Source: JBJHBY01 sp050485745
GTDB taxonomy: Bacteria > Pseudomonadota > Gammaproteobacteria > Pseudomonadales > CAMLJR01
NCBI GenBank assembly: GCA_050485745.1
Contig: JBJHBY010000079.1
Location: 1 to 13,761, forward strand
Direction: 5' to 3'
Length of the DNA stretch: 13,761 nt
Shown: positions 1 through 7,180 of the stretch, one piece after another
Position numbering within the stretch: the stretch's first letter is position 1
Layout: the number at the start of each line of letters is the position of its first letter
Position numbers and translations under genes: made by a program
Notes under the pieces: model-generated
What the model saw: the letters and a program-made list of their open reading frames with translations, nothing else
What the model was told of the DNA's origin: nothing
Databases searched by the model: none

Positions 1-336
1 GCGCAACACGCCCTCGATCAGTTTGGCGATGGTATCGCCCCAGGCGACGCGCACCGCGTCGAGCGAAAGGCATTCCTCCCGCACCGCCCGGTACAGCAGG
101 GCCGCCACCAGACCGTCTTCATCCAGGTGCAGGTCAGTCAGGATCTCGGCCATTTCCAGGCCCATCACCAGGCAGCGATCGCCCTGTTCACGATCAAGGC
201 TCTGCTGAACCTGGCGGCAGGCCCGCAGCAACGCTTCACGGTCGACGCGGGGCTCCAGCGGCAGGCGCTCCACCCAGCATTCAACATCGATGCTGCCATC
301 GGCGCGCTGCGGCTGCTCTTCCCTTACCTTGACCAT
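1..336 (-). CDS. relA: RelA (p)ppGpp synthetase, N-terminal fragment cut by the window edge
   Basis: The minus strand encodes 112 residues beginning MVKVREEQPQRADGSIDVEC and running off the left edge without a stop. The pattern 'LVMGLEMAEILTDLHLDEDGLVAALLYRAVREE' class of helices, with ending IAKLIEGVLR, matches the start of the RelA/SpoT HD-like domain, which in RelA proteins is normally hydrolase-inactive. RelA is the ribosome-associated enzyme that makes pppGpp/ppGpp from ATP and GTP/GDP when uncharged tRNA accumulates. Only about the first seventh of a usual ~740-residue protein is present, so the synthetase, TGS and ACT domains cannot be checked. The ATG has a well-placed GGAG five bases upstream. 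It follows cysM by 67 bases on the same strand. The assignment to RelA rather than SpoT rests on the N-terminal MV-VR start and on the cysM neighbour, as seen in pseudomonads. Confidence 0.9.
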   Translation of the reverse strand, partial: MVKVREEQPQRADGSIDVECWVERLPLEPRVDREALLRACRQVQQSLDREQGDRCLVMGLEMAEILTDLHLDEDGLVAALLYRAVREECLSLDAVRVAWGDTIAKLIEGVLR

Positions 337-403
337 TTCTTCTCCCTCGCCGGGATTCAGATTCAGGGCCAGGACCAGAGGATCCGGGCCCGAAGCCGGG
401 ACT

Positions 404-1306
404 TCAGCCTCCCAGCATGGCGTCAAACACGCCAGTGGACAGGTAGCGGTCACCGCGATCGCAGATGATGGCGACGATCACCGCGTTCTCCACCTCCCGG
501 CTCAGCGCCAGGGCACCGGCAATGGCGCCCCCCGAGGACACGCCGCAAAAAATACCCTCTTCGGCGGCCAGACGACGCATGGTCAGCTCCGCCTCACCCT
601 GCCCCACGTCGATCACCCGATCGACACGACTGGCGTCATAGATCTTCGGCAGGTACGCCTCGGGCCAGCGTCGGATGCCCGGGATGCTGGCTCCCTCCGC
701 CGGTTGCAGACCGACGATCTGTACCGCAGGATTCTGCTCCTTCAGATAGCGCGAAACGCCCATGATGGTGCCGGTGGTTCCCATGGAGCTGACGAAATGC
801 GTGATTCCGCCGCCGGTTTGATGCCAGATTTCCGGTCCGGTTCCCTCGTAATGCGCTCGCGGGTTGTCCGGGTTGGCGAATTGGTCCAGCACCCTGCCCT
901 CGCCACGGGCCTGCATTTCCAGTGCCAGGTCTCTCGCGCCTTCCATCCCGGCCTCGCGGCTGACCTCGATCAACTCTGCACCGTAGGCGGCCATGGCAAG
1001 CTTGCGCTCCAGGCTCATGTGCTCCGGCATGATCAGCACCAGCCGGTACCCACGAATCGCGGCGGCCATGGCAAGGGCGATTCCGGTATTACCCGAAGTG
1101 GCCTCGATCAGGGTATCGCCAGGGCGAATATCGCCGCGCTCCTCGGCGCAGCGGATCATCGACAGAGCCGGCCGGTCCTTCACCGACCCGGCCGGATTAT
1201 TGCCTTCCAGCTTGGCGAGGATGGTGTTGGAGGTCGCACCGGGCAGGCGCTGCAGCCGGACCAGTGGCGTATTGCCGACATATTGCTCGATGGTGGGGAA
1301 GTCCAT
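404..1306 (-). CDS. cysM: Cysteine synthase B (O-acetylserine sulfhydrylase B)
   Basis: A 300-residue PLP enzyme that makes cysteine from O-acetylserine and sulfide; CysM enzymes can also use thiosulfate to form S-sulfocysteine. Visible motifs: the PLP lysine K43 in NNPAGSVKDR, the substrate loop TSGNTG at about 70-75, the phosphate-binding GTTGT at 176-180 and the conserved SSGG near 257-260. The stretch IPGIRRWPEAYLP at 208-220 is typical of CysM rather than CysK, and the length fits the family (E. coli CysM 303). I chose the ATG at 1306, which gives MDFPTIEQYVGNTPLVRL, agrees with family starts and has AGG seven bases upstream. A GTG at 1327 would add seven residues. It lies 129 bases downstream of recO, with a possible promoter in the gap, and relA follows in the same direction. 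Confidence 0.95.
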   Translation of the reverse strand: MDFPTIEQYVGNTPLVRLQRLPGATSNTILAKLEGNNPAGSVKDRPALSMIRCAEERGDIRPGDTLIEATSGNTGIALAMAAAIRGYRLVLIMPEHMSLERKLAMAAYGAELIEVSREAGMEGARDLALEMQARGEGRVLDQFANPDNPRAHYEGTGPEIWHQTGGGITHFVSSMGTTGTIMGVSRYLKEQNPAVQIVGLQPAEGASIPGIRRWPEAYLPKIYDASRVDRVIDVGQGEAELTMRRLAAEEGIFCGVSSGGAIAGALALSREVENAVIVAIICDRGDRYLSTGVFDAMLGG

Positions 1307-1363
1307 GCCGGTACCTGCGTGACTCACTGCGGGGAAGACGGCGTCGCGCGGCGACGACCCGGG

Positions 1364-1372
1364 ATGATACCA
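1364..1372 (-). promoter_or_regulatory. Possible extended -10 promoter for cysM
   Basis: On the minus strand the recO-cysM gap holds TGGTATCAT, an extended -10 element (TGn followed by a 5/6 match to TATAAT). The predicted start point is about 50 bases upstream of the cysM ATG. No convincing -35 hexamer is present at 17 bases, which extended -10 promoters tolerate. This would allow cysM-relA to be expressed apart from the upstream rnc-era-recO genes. It is a single-motif inference. Confidence 0.35.
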
Positions 1373-1435
1373 CCCGCACCCCCGTGGAGCACACCGAGAC
1401 CCGGCAGCCAGCGCTGCGGCGGGCCCGATGTTCGA

Positions 1436-2128
1436 TCAGCATTGGGAGGACTGGCTTCCGAACAGCTGCCGGCTCACCAGCGGCCGCTCACCGAGGAGGG
1501 GCTGCAGCGCCTGCCGGCACAGGTGCTTGAGGGTGCGGCGGGCACGGTCGGAATATACCCGCTCGCGGAACTCGCACAGGCCGGCGCCTTCCAGTGCGCC
1601 CGGCTCCGGGGGTGAGAGCAACAAGCCCTGCCCCGGGACGAAGCGGTACCAGGCAGAGGCCCGTACCGGCCCGTCGGCAGCCTCTGCCAGGGACAGGCCG
1701 TAGCCCAGAACCTCGAGCAACTGCAGCTCAAAATAACGCAGGGCAATATCTGCCTCGACCCCCGCGGCCAGGGCGTCCAGGCTGCTTTCATAGGCGGGAT
1801 ACAATAATGGCTGTGGCTCATCACGCTGCAGCAGACGCACCAGCAACTCGTTCAGGTAGAAACCACTGTAGAGCGCGGTACCGCCAAGCAGTGGCGGCGT
1901 GGCGCGTGGCTCTCCCTGCAGGACATTGCGCAACTCACCACGGCCACCCAGACTGACCCACAGGGGCATGAACGGCTGCCAACTGGCGGCACCACGCCCC
2001 TTTCGCCCACGGGCGCCGCGCAACACAGCGCCGCAGCGCCCGTGCTCGGCGCAGAGCAATTCCAGCAACAGACTGCTGTCCCGGTACGGGCGTGCATGGA
2101 GGACATAAGCAGAAATCAGACTGTTCAT
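1436..2128 (-). CDS. recO: DNA repair protein RecO
   Basis: A 230-residue protein of the RecO family, which with RecR loads RecA onto SSB-coated single-stranded DNA in RecF-pathway gap repair and anneals complementary strands. The N-terminal OB-fold region begins MNSLISAYVLHARPYRDSSL, with the family features VLRGARGRK and QPFMPLWVSLGGRGEL. The middle has the conserved LYSGFYLNELLVRLL, followed by RYFELQLLEVLGYGL. The C-terminus ends PLVSRQLF, as in E. coli RecO (242 residues). The four-cysteine zinc site of many RecO proteins is absent, as is usual in gammaproteobacteria. The start lies 21 bases after the era stop, in the common rnc-era-recO order. Unlike E. coli and Pseudomonas, pdxJ does not follow; cysM does. 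Confidence 0.95.
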   Translation of the reverse strand: MNSLISAYVLHARPYRDSSLLLELLCAEHGRCGAVLRGARGRKGRGAASWQPFMPLWVSLGGRGELRNVLQGEPRATPPLLGGTALYSGFYLNELLVRLLQRDEPQPLLYPAYESSLDALAAGVEADIALRYFELQLLEVLGYGLSLAEAADGPVRASAWYRFVPGQGLLLSPPEPGALEGAGLCEFRERVYSDRARRTLKHLCRQALQPLLGERPLVSRQLFGSQSSQC

Positions 2129-2149
2129 GGCGATCCAGGGCGCGTAGCC

Positions 2150-3049
2150 TCAGCCGTCATCACCATAGCCCAGGCTGCGCAGGGCGCGCTCATCGTCGGA
2201 CCAACCGGAACGGACCTTGACCCACAGGTTGAGCATGACCTTGCGCTCGAACAGACGCTCCATATCCAGCCGTGCCTCCTGGCCGATCAGGCGCATGCGC
2301 TCCCCCTTGTCACCAATGACGATGCGCTTCTGGCCAGAGCGCTCAACCAGTACCAGGGCACCGATGTGCAGGACTTCGCCGTGCTGCTCGAAGGCCTCGA
2401 TCTCCACCGTCATGGCATAGGGCACTTCGGCACCCAGCTGCCGCATGATTTTCTCGCGCACGATTTCCGCCGCCAGAAATCGCTCGCTGCGATCAGTGAT
2501 CTGATCGGCGGGAAACAGGTGCGGGCCCTCGGGGAGGTGCCTGACGATAGCCTCTTCCAGAGCTTCGCGATTGTGCCCCTTCAGGGCGGACAGCGGGAAC
2601 ACATCAGCGAAGTCCATACGGGCAGACAATGCCGCGATGTGCGGTAACAGTGCACCCTTGTCGGGTATCTTGTCGATTTTGTTGATGACCAGAATCACTG
2701 GCACACCGAGCCCGCGCAGTTTGTCGAGAACCCATTCGTCCTCGTCGGTCCATTTCAGGCCGTCGACAAGGAACAGCACCAGATCGACATCCCTCAACGC
2801 GGAGTCGGCGGCGCGATTCATGTAGCGATTGATGGCGCGCGGCTCATCGCGATGCAGGCCCGGCGTATCCACGTAAATGATCTGTACCGCATCCTCGGTC
2901 TTGATGCCGAGCACGCGGTGACGGGTGGTCTGCGGCTTGCGTGAGGTGATACTGAGTTTCTGCCCGATCAGATGGTTCAGCAGTGTCGACTTGCCCACGT
3001 TCGGCCGCCCCACCAGGGCGACGAATCCACAGCGCTCGAGGTCACTCAT
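2150..3049 (-). CDS. era: GTPase Era (16S rRNA-binding ribosome assembly factor)
   Basis: A 299-residue GTPase that binds the 3' end of 16S rRNA during 30S maturation. The GTP-binding motifs are all present: G1 GRPNVGKS at 14-21, G2 threonines in QTTRHR near 40-45, G3 DTPG at 61-64, G4 NKID at 123-126 and G5 SAL at 154-156. The C-terminal KH RNA-binding domain carries the GxxG-type loop IGDKGERMRLIG near 245-256. Length matches E. coli Era (301). Its ATG overlaps the rnc stop in an ATGA junction, and there is no clear Shine-Dalgarno sequence before it, so translation probably depends on coupling to rnc. The pairing of RNase III with Era is conserved and links rRNA processing with small-subunit assembly. 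Confidence 0.98.
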   Translation of the reverse strand: MSDLERCGFVALVGRPNVGKSTLLNHLIGQKLSITSRKPQTTRHRVLGIKTEDAVQIIYVDTPGLHRDEPRAINRYMNRAADSALRDVDLVLFLVDGLKWTDEDEWVLDKLRGLGVPVILVINKIDKIPDKGALLPHIAALSARMDFADVFPLSALKGHNREALEEAIVRHLPEGPHLFPADQITDRSERFLAAEIVREKIMRQLGAEVPYAMTVEIEAFEQHGEVLHIGALVLVERSGQKRIVIGDKGERMRLIGQEARLDMERLFERKVMLNLWVKVRSGWSDDERALRSLGYGDDG

Positions 3050-3732
3050 TGGCGCTGCTGCAGCTGGTCGATCGCCTGCTCCGCGGCGATCTGCTCGGCA
3101 ACGCGACGGCTCGCACCACGGGCGATGGCGCAGACATCCATCGATGCAATCTCACAGGCCACCTCAAACTGTTGTTCGTGTTCCTCACCGGAGGTTTCCA
3201 GCAAGCGATACACCGGCAGGGGCTGGCGCCGCGACTGCAGCCACTCCTGCAGCCGGGTCTTCGCATCCTTGTTGCCCTCGCCGGGCTGGATCGCATCGAG
3301 ATGCTCCTCGAACCAGGTCAGCACGCAGTCGCGGCAGGCGTCGACCCCTGCATCCAGGTATATCGCCCCGAGAAGCGCCTCGAGGGCATCGGCAAGAATC
3401 GACTCACGGCGATGACCGCCACTCTTCATTTCGCCGGGGCCCAGTAACAGGCACTCTCCGATACGATAGCGCCGGGCAATTTCCGCCAGGGTCGCGCCCT
3501 TCACCAGGCGTGCCCGCATGCGGCTGAGTTCGCCCTCGCGCGCCTCGGGAAAGCGCAGGAACAGGGCTTCGGCGATGATGAAATTGACCAGCGAGTCACC
3601 GAGAAACTCGAGGCGCTCGTTGTTGTTCCCTCCGGCACTACGATGGGTCAGGGCCCGGGTCAGGAGGTCGACATTTGCAAAGGCGTGGCCAAGGCGCTGG
3701 CCGAGCAGGAATTGTGGGTCAATGGCGGTCAT
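3046..3732 (-). CDS. rnc: Ribonuclease III
   Basis: A 228-residue double-strand-specific endoribonuclease that cuts rRNA precursors and many structured mRNAs. The signature ERLEFLGDSLV lies at 39-49. By alignment with E. coli the acidic metal-site residues are all kept: E39, E42, D46, E66, D115 and E118. The second signature is DALEALLGAIYLDAG at 115-129. The double-stranded RNA-binding domain occupies roughly 157-225, with the usual KTRLQEWLQ start and an alanine-rich final helix. Length is the same as the E. coli enzyme (226). The gene overlaps the preceding DUF4845 gene (ATGA) and the following era gene (ATGA) by four bases each, so three genes are coupled end to end. Confidence 0.98.
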   Translation of the reverse strand: MTAIDPQFLLGQRLGHAFANVDLLTRALTHRSAGGNNNERLEFLGDSLVNFIIAEALFLRFPEAREGELSRMRARLVKGATLAEIARRYRIGECLLLGPGEMKSGGHRRESILADALEALLGAIYLDAGVDACRDCVLTWFEEHLDAIQPGEGNKDAKTRLQEWLQSRRQPLPVYRLLETSGEEHEQQFEVACEIASMDVCAIARGASRRVAEQIAAEQAIDQLQQRQ

Positions 3733-4160
3733 GAACGGGGCAATTCGTAGGTGAGATCGTCGAAGCGAACCACCAGATCAATGTTGAACATGAAAGGCAC
3801 CCGAGACTCATAAGTAGCATCAAGGGTACGCTGACCACGCTCCTCTACGATCCTGAAACTCCGCGCTGACGCCGTTTCGATGCGATTGACGTCGAGGCGA
3901 CGCTGGATGTGGGCACGCAACTGGGACTGGTTCATGTCCCGCACCTCGGGTTCGGCCATGACCTGGTTGAGCACCTGACGCAAGGACCAGTAGTCCATAT
4001 AGACCGGCAGCAGACGAAAGCCCAGGGTGAGTACGAACGCCGCCACCAGCAGGGCAGCCAACCAGCCAACGATACCCAGGCCGTGCTGCCGCGAGGCATT
4101 AAAACCGGAACCCATGCGCATCCCCGCGCCCTCCCCGAATGCGGACTGTGACAACTTCAT
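3729..4160 (-). CDS. DUF4845 small membrane protein between lepB and rnc
   Basis: A 143-residue protein of the DUF4845 family, recognised from its position between lepB and rnc and its layout: a short charged N-terminus with glycine-rich stretches, one transmembrane helix at about 28-47 (LGIVGWLAALLVAAFVLTLG), then RLLPVYMDYWSLRQVL and a soluble C-terminal domain ending FMFNIDLVVRFDDLTYELPR. The family is found at this locus in many beta- and gammaproteobacteria; its function is unknown to me. The start is two bases after the lepB stop and its stop overlaps the rnc start, so it is embedded in the operon. The membrane helix and the neighbouring signal peptidase suggest an inner-membrane location, but no role should be assigned from that. 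Confidence 0.88.
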   Translation of the reverse strand: MKLSQSAFGEGAGMRMGSGFNASRQHGLGIVGWLAALLVAAFVLTLGFRLLPVYMDYWSLRQVLNQVMAEPEVRDMNQSQLRAHIQRRLDVNRIETASARSFRIVEERGQRTLDATYESRVPFMFNIDLVVRFDDLTYELPRS

Positions 4161-4162
4161 TA

Positions 4163-5170
4163 CTAGCGAATCGCACCCACCCTGTCAAAGCGCGGCAACG
4201 CGCCCATGGAGCCCCAGTGCATCCAGATGGCAAAGGCCTTGCCCACGATATTGTCTTCCGGCACCTCGCCCCAGGCGCGACTGTCGCTGCTGTTGTCGCG
4301 ATTGTCACCCATCATGAAGTAGTGCCCCGGACTGACCGTGACGACGAAATCATTGGCTGGCGCACGCAGGTAGCGGTGGATCATATGCTCCTGCTCGCCG
4401 AGGCGCTCCGCCGCCAGTTGCAGTACCGGGCGCCCCGGAGGCAGCTGCGCCAGCAGGGTCTGCTCCGCGGGTTCGCCATTGATATACAGCACCTTGTCGA
4501 TGGATTCGATGCGATCCCCGGGCAGGCCGATCACCCGCTTGATGAAGTAGCGCCGGTCACCGGGCGGGAAGAACACCATGACATCCCCGCGCTGGGGGTC
4601 ACCCACCTCGAAGAAGCGGGACTGCAGCACCGGCCAGCGCAGGCCATAGGCAAACTTGTTGACCAGAATGTAGTCACCGACTTCAAGAGTCGGCTCCATC
4701 GATGAGGAGGGAATCTGGAAGGGCTCTACCACAAAAGAGCGCAGCACCAGCACCACCAGCAGTACCGGAAAGAACGAGCGTGCGTACTCGGCAATACGGT
4801 ACTGGTTATCCGCGGCCTGGGAGCGCAGCACTTCACGTTCCTCCCCGGCCTGAACACTGGCAGAGGCCTGTGCCTGTGCCTGTGACTCACGACGCGGCGA
4901 GAACAACCACTTGTCCAGTGCTCCGATCAGCCCCGCCAGGGCGGTCAGAACCACCAGCACGAAGGCAAAATCGCCGTCCTTGATCCACAGCGCCGCCAGC
5001 AGCCACAAACCCCAGGCACCCAGCACCACCTTGTAGGCCAGCTCCGCCCAGGGCGGCCGGGGGGACTCCGCCACCGGACCGGGGCCGGCGAGCGGCCGCG
5101 CCAGCAGTTCCTGGGCCAGCCATACGGCCACGGTGAGCAGACTCACCAGCAGTAACAGCGAATTAACCAT
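4163..5170 (-). CDS. lepB: Signal peptidase I with an N-terminal membrane extension
   Basis: A 335-residue inner-membrane peptidase that removes signal peptides from exported proteins. The Ser-Lys dyad is visible: S157 in IPSSSMEPTL and K211 in RRYFIKRVIGLPGD. The family box GDNRDNSSDSR lies near 288-298. The usual proteobacterial N-terminal helix corresponds to residues 68-86, followed by a charged loop (SPRRESQAQ...) and the helix RSFFPVLLVVLVLRSFVVEP at 131-150. In addition there are about 65 extra N-terminal residues with two more predicted helices, near 3-20 and 43-62, so four helices in total, an even number that keeps the catalytic domain periplasmic. The ATG at 5170 has GGAG four bases upstream and AGGA nine bases upstream. 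A TTG at 5203 would add 11 residues and is less likely. It lies 93 bases after lepA. Confidence 0.95.
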   Translation of the reverse strand: MVNSLLLLVSLLTVAVWLAQELLARPLAGPGPVAESPRPPWAELAYKVVLGAWGLWLLAALWIKDGDFAFVLVVLTALAGLIGALDKWLFSPRRESQAQAQASASVQAGEEREVLRSQAADNQYRIAEYARSFFPVLLVVLVLRSFVVEPFQIPSSSMEPTLEVGDYILVNKFAYGLRWPVLQSRFFEVGDPQRGDVMVFFPPGDRRYFIKRVIGLPGDRIESIDKVLYINGEPAEQTLLAQLPPGRPVLQLAAERLGEQEHMIHRYLRAPANDFVVTVSPGHYFMMGDNRDNSSDSRAWGEVPEDNIVGKAFAIWMHWGSMGALPRFDRVGAIR

Positions 5171-5263
5171 GCTTCTCCATCCTGTCCGGCCGGGAGGTGG
5201 CAACGCGCGCCCCGCGCCTGTGTCCCGATGAGGTCTTCATGAACCGCCGTCGCGGTACGCCCC

Positions 5264-7063
5264 CTACTTGTCAACCTGGAGCACGGCGAGGAAGGCACTC
5301 TGCGGGATCTCGACACTGCCCACCTGCTTCATGCGCTTCTTGCCCGCCTTCTGCTTCTCCAGCAGTTTGCGCTTGCGGCTGACATCACCACCATAGCACT
5401 TCGCCGTCACATTCTTGCGCAAGGCCTTGACCGTCTGGCGCGCGATCACCTGGCCACCGATGGCGGCCTGGATGGCGACATCGAACATCTGCCGCGGAAT
5501 CAGCTCCTTCATCTTCTCGACCAGCGCACGCCCCCGGTACTGGGCCTGGTCGCGGTGCACGATGATGGCCAGGGCATCGACCTTTTCACCGTTGATCAGG
5601 ACGTCAAGGCGCACCAGTTTCGCCGCCTGAAAGCGTTCAAAGCTGTAATCGAGAGAGGCGAAACCGCGGCTCACCGATTTGATACGGTCGAAGAAGTCCA
5701 GCACCACCTCATTCATCGGCAGTTCGTAGCGCAGCTGAACCTGTTGACCGAGGAACTGCATGTCCCGCTGCACGCCACGCTTGTCGACACACAGGGTGAG
5801 GACGTTGCCGAGGTAATCCTGGGGCACCAGGATATTGGCGGTGACGATGGGCTCGCGCATTTCCTCGATGTCACCGGGGTCGGGCAGTTTCGACGGGTTG
5901 TCGACGTAAATGACCTCCCCGCCCTTTTTCACGACCTCGAAGACGACCGTGGGTGCCGTGGTGATCAGGTCCAGGTCGTACTCGCGTTCGAGACGCTCCT
6001 GGATAATCTCCATATGCAGCATGCCAAGGAAGCCGCAGCGGAAGCCAAAGCCCAGGGCATCCGAGCTCTCCGGTTCGTAGAACAGCGACGCATCGTTCAG
6101 GGTCAGCTTGGCCAGTGCATCGCGAAAAGCCTCGTAGTCATCGGCGGAAACCGTGAACAAGCCCGCATACACCTGCNNNNNNNNNNTCTTGAAACCCGGC
6201 AGCGAGGCGACGCCGGAGGTCGCGAGATGGGTCAGGGTATCGCCGACCGGGGCACCCTGGATGTCCTTGATGCCCGCCACCACGAAACCCACTTCGCCCG
6301 CCTGCAGTTGGCTGGTTTCCTGGCGCTTCGGGGTAAAAATACCGACCGCATCCACAACATGGGCCTTGCCGATGGACTTGGCTACGATCTTGTCACCCTT
6401 CTTCAGTCGGCCGTGTTTGACCCGCACCAGGGACACGATGCCCAGGTAGTTGTCGAACCAGGAATCGATAATCAGGGCCTGCAAGGGTGCGTCCGGATCG
6501 CCCTGGGGCGGAGGAACCAGCGCCACCAGTTGCTCGAGCAAATCTTCAACGCCGAGACCACTCTTGGCGCTGACGGGGATGGCATGGGTCGCATCAACGC
6601 CGATGATTTCCTCGATTTCCTGCTTGACCCGCTCCGGTTCCGCCTGGGGCAGGTCCATCTTGTTGAGGACGGGAATCACCTCCAGACCCTGGTCGATGGC
6701 GGTGTAGCAATTGGCCACGGACTGCGCCTCCACACCCTGGGCGGCATCCACCACCAGCAGGGCGCCCTCGCAGGCGGCCAGGGAGCGGGAGACTTCGTAG
6801 GAAAAGTCGACATGACCCGGAGTGTCGATGAAATTCAGCTGGTAGGTCTTGCCGTCACGCGCCTGGTAGTTGAGCGTTACGCTCTGCGCCTTGATGGTGA
6901 TGCCGCGTTCGCGCTCGATATCCATCGAGTCGAGCACCTGCTCGGCCATTTCGCGGGCGCTGAGGCCACCACAGTGCTGAATGAAGCGATCTGCCAGCGT
7001 CGATTTGCCGTGATCGATATGGGCGATAATGGAGAAATTGCGGATGAGATCGAGCTGACTCAC
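5264..7063 (-). CDS. lepA: Elongation factor 4 (LepA), back-translocating ribosomal GTPase
   Basis: A 599-residue translation GTPase, the same length as E. coli LepA. It acts on the 70S ribosome and affects elongation and initiation or assembly quality under stress. Motifs: G1 AHIDHGKS at 14-21, G2 RGITIKAQSV near 53-62, G3 DTPGH at 80-84, G4 NKMD at 134-137 and G5 SAK at 165-167. The LepA-specific C-terminus GKKRMKQVGSVEIPQSAF is present. The start is GTG at 7063; it gives MSQLDLIRNFSIIAHIDHGK, which fits family starts, but no good Shine-Dalgarno sequence precedes it. Ten Ns (6177-6186) hide residues 293-296 in the GFK....QVYAGL segment; the frame is intact on both sides. It sits between rseC and lepB, the usual order. 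Confidence 0.98.
   Translation of the reverse strand: MSQLDLIRNFSIIAHIDHGKSTLADRFIQHCGGLSAREMAEQVLDSMDIERERGITIKAQSVTLNYQARDGKTYQLNFIDTPGHVDFSYEVSRSLAACEGALLVVDAAQGVEAQSVANCYTAIDQGLEVIPVLNKMDLPQAEPERVKQEIEEIIGVDATHAIPVSAKSGLGVEDLLEQLVALVPPPQGDPDAPLQALIIDSWFDNYLGIVSLVRVKHGRLKKGDKIVAKSIGKAHVVDAVGIFTPKRQETSQLQAGEVGFVVAGIKDIQGAPVGDTLTHLATSGVASLPGFKXXXXQVYAGLFTVSADDYEAFRDALAKLTLNDASLFYEPESSDALGFGFRCGFLGMLHMEIIQERLEREYDLDLITTAPTVVFEVVKKGGEVIYVDNPSKLPDPGDIEEMREPIVTANILVPQDYLGNVLTLCVDKRGVQRDMQFLGQQVQLRYELPMNEVVLDFFDRIKSVSRGFASLDYSFERFQAAKLVRLDVLINGEKVDALAIIVHRDQAQYRGRALVEKMKELIPRQMFDVAIQAAIGGQVIARQTVKALRKNVTAKCYGGDVSRKRKLLEKQKAGKKRMKQVGSVEIPQSAFLAVLQVDK
6177..6186. other. Assembly gap of 10 Ns inside lepA
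   Basis: Ten undetermined bases interrupt lepA. The reading frame continues unchanged across the gap and the distance agrees with a full-length 599-residue protein. In E. coli LepA the same segment reads GFKKVKPQVYAG, so the hidden residues are probably K-V-K-P. The two known flanking bases fit this (a codon starting A for lysine and a codon ending G for proline). The gap therefore looks like masked bases of correct length, not a missing segment. Confidence 0.99.
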
Positions 7064-7131
7064 GCTGAATGGACCCGGGACACCACTGCGGACTGGAAGG
7101 CTGGGGCGGATGCCCCCCTGTGAAGCCGGCG

Positions 7132-7160
7132 ATTGTAGCCCAACGCCGTGACGATAGCCA
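7132..7160 (-). promoter_or_regulatory. Weak candidate promoter upstream of lepA
   Basis: In the 117-base rseC-lepA gap the minus strand has TACAAT (5/6 to the -10 consensus) preceded, 17 bases earlier, by TGGCTA, which matches only 3/6 of the -35 consensus. The start point would be about 63 bases ahead of the lepA GTG. It would let lepA-lepB be made independently of the stress operon. The evidence is thin. Confidence 0.22.
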
Positions 7161-7180
7161 TGCGGGGGCCGGCAGCCGTA

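Noticed and set aside
337..403. Possible terminator or relA promoter in the cysM-relA gap
   Set aside because: Only a four-base CCCG/CGGG stem and a GATTCA direct repeat are present; no T run and no promoter-like hexamer pair.
1332..1356. Inverted repeat GTCGC/GCGAC in the recO-cysM gap as a terminator
   Set aside because: The stem is only five bases with a three-base loop and is not followed by a T run on either strand.
290..1615. A 441-codon open frame on the plus strand across relA, cysM and recO
   Set aside because: It runs antisense to three recognisable genes and across their spacers, with no motif of its own.
5243..5256. Inverted repeat ACCGC/GCGGT between lepA and lepB as a terminator
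   Set aside because: Five-base stem without a T tract. It sits inside a likely operon, and random GC-rich DNA often gives such stems.
5555..7123. A 522-codon open frame on the plus strand opposite lepA
   Set aside because: It is the mirror of a highly conserved gene in GC-rich DNA, where antisense frames often stay open. Its translation has no recognisable domain, and lepA is certain.
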